22,273 bases of DNA, from NCBI GenBank assembly GCA_001003855.1, contig LCPX01000007.1:2332-24604 (forward strand). The letters are read 5' to 3'. The translations under genes and the position numbers were made by a program. The notes below the pieces were generated by a model that worked only from the letters and a program-made list of their open reading frames with translations, made no database searches and was not told where the DNA came from. The DNA comes from Candidatus Moranbacteria bacterium GW2011_GWE1_49_15. GTDB taxonomy: Bacteria > Patescibacteriota > Minisyncoccia > Moranbacterales > GWC2-37-73. Numbering within the stretch: position 1 is the first letter of the stretch; every line of letters starts with the position of its first letter. This document shows positions 20,289 through 22,273 of the stretch, piece by piece.

Positions 20289-20726
20289 TTACTTCAAAAG
20301 ATATATAAGCAGGTAAGTGAGGAATAATCCGTATATGGCTCCGACTATGACTTCGCTGATCCGGTGGCCCATGCGTTCTTTGAGGCGCGGGAATTTCTCC
20401 TCGATGTCCAATTGGCGGACCAACATGTTGAGGTATCTTCCTTGGTCACCCATGTAGACGCGCAAGCGCGCCGCGTCGTCGATGACGATGATGGCCAGCG
20501 CCACGGCGACGGTGAAGGCTCCCGAGGTGATACCGGCGTAATATCCGACCGAAGCCGCCAAAGAGATGATGAAAGCGGTGTGGGCGGAAGGCATGTGGCC
20601 GTGGGTCATGATATAACGGATGTCCCAGCCGTGGCGCAGGGTATAGAAGACGTATTTTGTTATTTGCACGATTCCACCGACCAGGATAGGAACGATGAAG
20701 ATGTGATAGGGCTTCAGGAATTCCAT
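20289..20726 (-). CDS. Divergent PAP2-family membrane protein (DUF212-like)
   Basis: The protein is 145 aa with about four membrane helices. The conserved family block is present: WDIRYIMTHGHMPSAHTAFI, with the phosphatase-like Ser-Ala-His, then VIDDAARLRVYMGDQGRYLN and a C-terminal MGHRISEVIVGAIYG, matching acid-phosphatase/haloperoxidase-related proteins. These may hydrolyse lipid phosphates in the membrane, but activity has not been shown for most members. The start at 20726 has no evident Shine-Dalgarno sequence. It is convergent with the GIY-YIG gene; the hairpin at 20259-20279 may act as a shared transcription stop. Confidence 0.85.
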   Translation of the reverse strand: MEFLKPYHIFIVPILVGGIVQITKYVFYTLRHGWDIRYIMTHGHMPSAHTAFIISLAASVGYYAGITSGAFTVAVALAIIVIDDAARLRVYMGDQGRYLNMLVRQLDIEEKFPRLKERMGHRISEVIVGAIYGLFLTYLLIYLLK

Positions 20727-20808
20727 ATTTTTTATTTGATATTAATGCTTAGCCGTATTTTAGCATATTTTGACCCTTTAAAGAATATCTCCTAAGAAAG
20801 GGTATCTT

Positions 20809-20836
20809 TTGAATAAACCCACATTTGTATTATAAT
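20809..20836 (+). promoter_or_regulatory. Promoter of lemA
   Basis: TTGAAT (20809-20814), a 16-bp spacer, then consensus TATAAT (20831-20836). A second TATAAT lies at 20842-20847 without a good -35. Both are within 90 bp of the lemA coding region. Confidence 0.55.
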
Positions 20837-20916
20837 TGGTATATAATTAAGAATTAATCTGCGTATCTCCCGAAAAGGGCGGATATGTACAAAAAAATGA
20901 GCATAGGACTGATTTT

Positions 20917-21429
20917 GTGACGCTTTGGCTGGTCGGCGTGTATAACGGCTTGATCAAGCTGAAAAACAGGGTAGACGAAGCTTGGAGCGATATCGACGTG
21001 CAACTCAAAAGAAGATATGATCTTATACCGAACCTTATAAATACTGTCAAAGGATATGCCACCCATGAAAAGGAACTTTTTGAAAAGGTGACGCAGGCGA
21101 GAGCGGCCGCCATCAGCGCGGGAAACGTCCATGATCAGGAAAAGGCTGAGAATATGCTTACGGGAGCGTTGAAATCCGTTTTTGCGGTCGCTGAAAATTA
21201 TCCCGACCTTAAGGCTAACCAGAATTTCTTGGAACTTCAAAGGGAGCTTTCCGATACGGAAAACAAGATCCAGGCTTCCAGGAGGTTCTACAATGGCAAC
21301 GTGCGGGACTTCAACACCAAGATCGAGGTTTTCCCGAACAACCTCATCGCGAGCAAGTTGAATTTTTCCAAGAGGGAATTTTTCGAGGCGGATGAAGTGG
21401 AGAAGGAAAATGTCAAAGTGGAATTCTAA
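20917..21429 (+). CDS. lemA: LemA family protein with a probable N-terminal frameshift
   Basis: The open frame from the GTG at 20917 gives 170 aa. It holds the whole LemA helical core: YNGLIKLKNRVDEAWSDIDV, RRYDLIPNLINTVKGYATHE, the central helices, then SRRFYNGNVRDFNTKIEVFP and the terminal FFEADEVEK. LemA proteins normally begin with a membrane helix, which is truncated here. Just upstream, an ATG at 20885 or 20897 starts MYKKMSIGLIL and meets a TGA at 918-920 of the same line. Adding one T to the run at 20913-20916 would join the two frames and restore the helix. Either a sequencing error or a true mutation. It is near a possible HtpX gene, a common pairing. Confidence 0.85.
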   Translation: MTLWLVGVYNGLIKLKNRVDEAWSDIDVQLKRRYDLIPNLINTVKGYATHEKELFEKVTQARAAAISAGNVHDQEKAENMLTGALKSVFAVAENYPDLKANQNFLELQRELSDTENKIQASRRFYNGNVRDFNTKIEVFPNNLIASKLNFSKREFFEADEVEKENVKVEF

Positions 21430-21446
21430 ATAAAAACAAAAATTTA

Positions 21447-21495
21447 CCCCGTGAAATTGCGCCCCAAGGCGCACCGCTCTGCGGATTCCACGGGG
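21447..21495 (+). repeat. Three-way-junction palindrome
   Basis: The outer stem CCCCGTG/CACGGGG (21447-21453 with 21489-21495) encloses two hairpins: TGCGCC/GGCGCA with loop CCAA (21458-21473) and CCGC/GCGG with loop TCT (21474-21484). All stems are perfect. It ends 10 bp before the ATG at 21506. It could be a mobile palindromic repeat or a structured leader controlling that gene. Confidence 0.7.
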
Positions 21496-21505
21496 CAGGC
21501 AAAAA

Positions 21506-22231
21506 ATGAGACAAACGTTTTTCCATGAACTCAGTGAGCTGGAAAAAAGGGAGAAAGAGGAAAAAAAGGAGCGGGTGGAGTTGTATCTGAGGAGCAGATC
21601 TGCCGCTCTTCGTGATTCTTTACCTTTGATATCGATAATACTCATCGTTATTTTTTCCATCGGAGCGGCCATGTATGCCGTTTATCTTTTTGTGGATCTT
21701 ACCAGAATTAACGACGTCGCCAATGTGCATGTGACTAGCAACCTGAAGCTTGCCGCCAGGAACCTCCAAGGGAATGTTTTCAATGACCCGGAGAAGGGCA
21801 TAGTCAATTGGATGCTACACCGGGACCAACAAAACGGTTTTGAAATCGCGCACCCTGAAAATTGGATCATGGGTTCGGACAGCAGCCATCTTTTCGAAAT
21901 CAAAAAATATAACAGCCAACGGAGCGCGAACGAATCGTTAGCGGCCATCATCCATATAGACGAGTTGGAAAATCCGCAGGGGCTTGCCTTGGTGGAATTC
22001 GCCGCAGAAGAATCGAAATTCACGGCGTCCTCGCTCAAAAAGGAGACGCTCGGCGAAAAGGAAATAATCAGGACCGGAAAAAGAAGGGACGATTCGGGCT
22101 TGGCTTATAGCAAGATATATTGGCAGAGGGAGGGAAAAAATTATTGCCTCAAAGTCGTATACTATAATCAGAATAACAAGGAGGCGGAAAAGGACTTAAA
22201 TAAGATAGTTTCAGAGCTTAAAATATTATAA
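21506..22231 (+). CDS. Single-pass membrane protein with a PsbP-like domain
   Basis: The protein is 241 aa. Residues 1-38 are highly charged and probably a cytoplasmic helix (ELSELEKREKEEKKERVELY). A membrane helix follows (39-63). The extracytoplasmic part contains GFEIAHPENWIMGSDSSHLF (111-130), the F.I.YP.NW-type opening of PsbP-like domains found in many small bacterial surface proteins, and ends in a helix NKEAEKDLNKIVSELKIL. Function unknown. The start is close behind the three-way-junction palindrome, whose GGCAGGC is the only possible ribosome-binding sequence. It is probably cotranscribed with lemA and the next gene. Confidence 0.7.
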   Translation: MRQTFFHELSELEKREKEEKKERVELYLRSRSAALRDSLPLISIILIVIFSIGAAMYAVYLFVDLTRINDVANVHVTSNLKLAARNLQGNVFNDPEKGIVNWMLHRDQQNGFEIAHPENWIMGSDSSHLFEIKKYNSQRSANESLAAIIHIDELENPQGLALVEFAAEESKFTASSLKKETLGEKEIIRTGKRRDDSGLAYSKIYWQREGKNYCLKVVYYNQNNKEAEKDLNKIVSELKIL

Positions 22232-22234
22232 ATT

Positions 22235-22273
22235 ATGGCTACCATATATAACCAAGCGGACAAGAATATGAGG
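22235..22273 (+). CDS. Start of a gene cut by the window edge, possibly an HtpX-type protease
   Basis: The ATG at 22235 opens 13 codons (MATIYNQADKNMR) to the edge, 3 bp after the previous stop. The short N-terminus resembles that of HtpX-like M48 metalloproteases, which often follow lemA, but no catalytic motif is in view. The assignment rests mostly on context. Confidence 0.35.
   Translation, partial: MATIYNQADKNMR

Noticed and set aside
20364..20795. Plus-strand open frame opposite the PAP2-like gene
   Set aside because: The opposite strand encodes a clear membrane protein with conserved family motifs; this frame is its mirror and has no recognisable features.

Overview
The window looks like a chromosome fragment of a Patescibacteria / Candidate Phyla Radiation bacterium (Parcubacteria-like). 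This is an inference from gene content and style: a short N-terminally reduced MurE-like ligase, a FemAB-type aminoacyltransferase, a PilX-like surface protein with Kelch repeats, GIY-YIG micro-genes inside inverted repeats, TrmB-type regulators, and a lone 7TM domain beside an ATP-grasp/protease fusion. TGA is used as a stop in several genes, so the genetic code looks standard. No rRNA, tRNA or CRISPR was seen.

Region 1 (1-2661) is accessory. After a partial gene and its terminator, five short minus-strand genes (304-2552), one with a receiver-like fold and four unrecognised, lie behind a consensus promoter (2633-2661). Every junction between them carries a copy of a roughly 75-85 bp element with two hairpins, and base changes in the stems are compensated. 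This is the best candidate for an undescribed system here.

Region 2 (2732-5744) holds two modules of similar design. In each, a TrmB-like regulator on the plus strand is transcribed away from small minus-strand genes. The two divergent promoter regions share sequence blocks, and the two regulators share a C-terminal tail.

Region 3 (5771-7198) contains yebC and ruvC. A perfect 16-bp hairpin spans the yebC stop codon.

Region 4 (7267-12425) is a predicted peptide or amide ligation locus: a 7TM protein, an ATP-grasp ligase fused to a retropepsin-like protease, a second ATP-grasp, an unknown protein, and a third cyanophycin-synthetase-like ATP-grasp.

Region 5 (12472-20726) is mainly cell envelope and repair: a class A penicillin-binding protein, ruvA, a PilX/Kelch protein, a FemAB transferase, a MurE-like ligase and a divergent PAP2 protein. 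Two GIY-YIG genes are inserted here. Each is bracketed by its own inverted repeats, and each has its stop codon inside the right-hand repeat.

Region 6 (20809-22273) starts with lemA, whose N-terminus appears to be split by a one-base frameshift. It continues with a membrane protein preceded by a three-way-junction palindrome, and the first codons of a gene that could be an HtpX-type protease.
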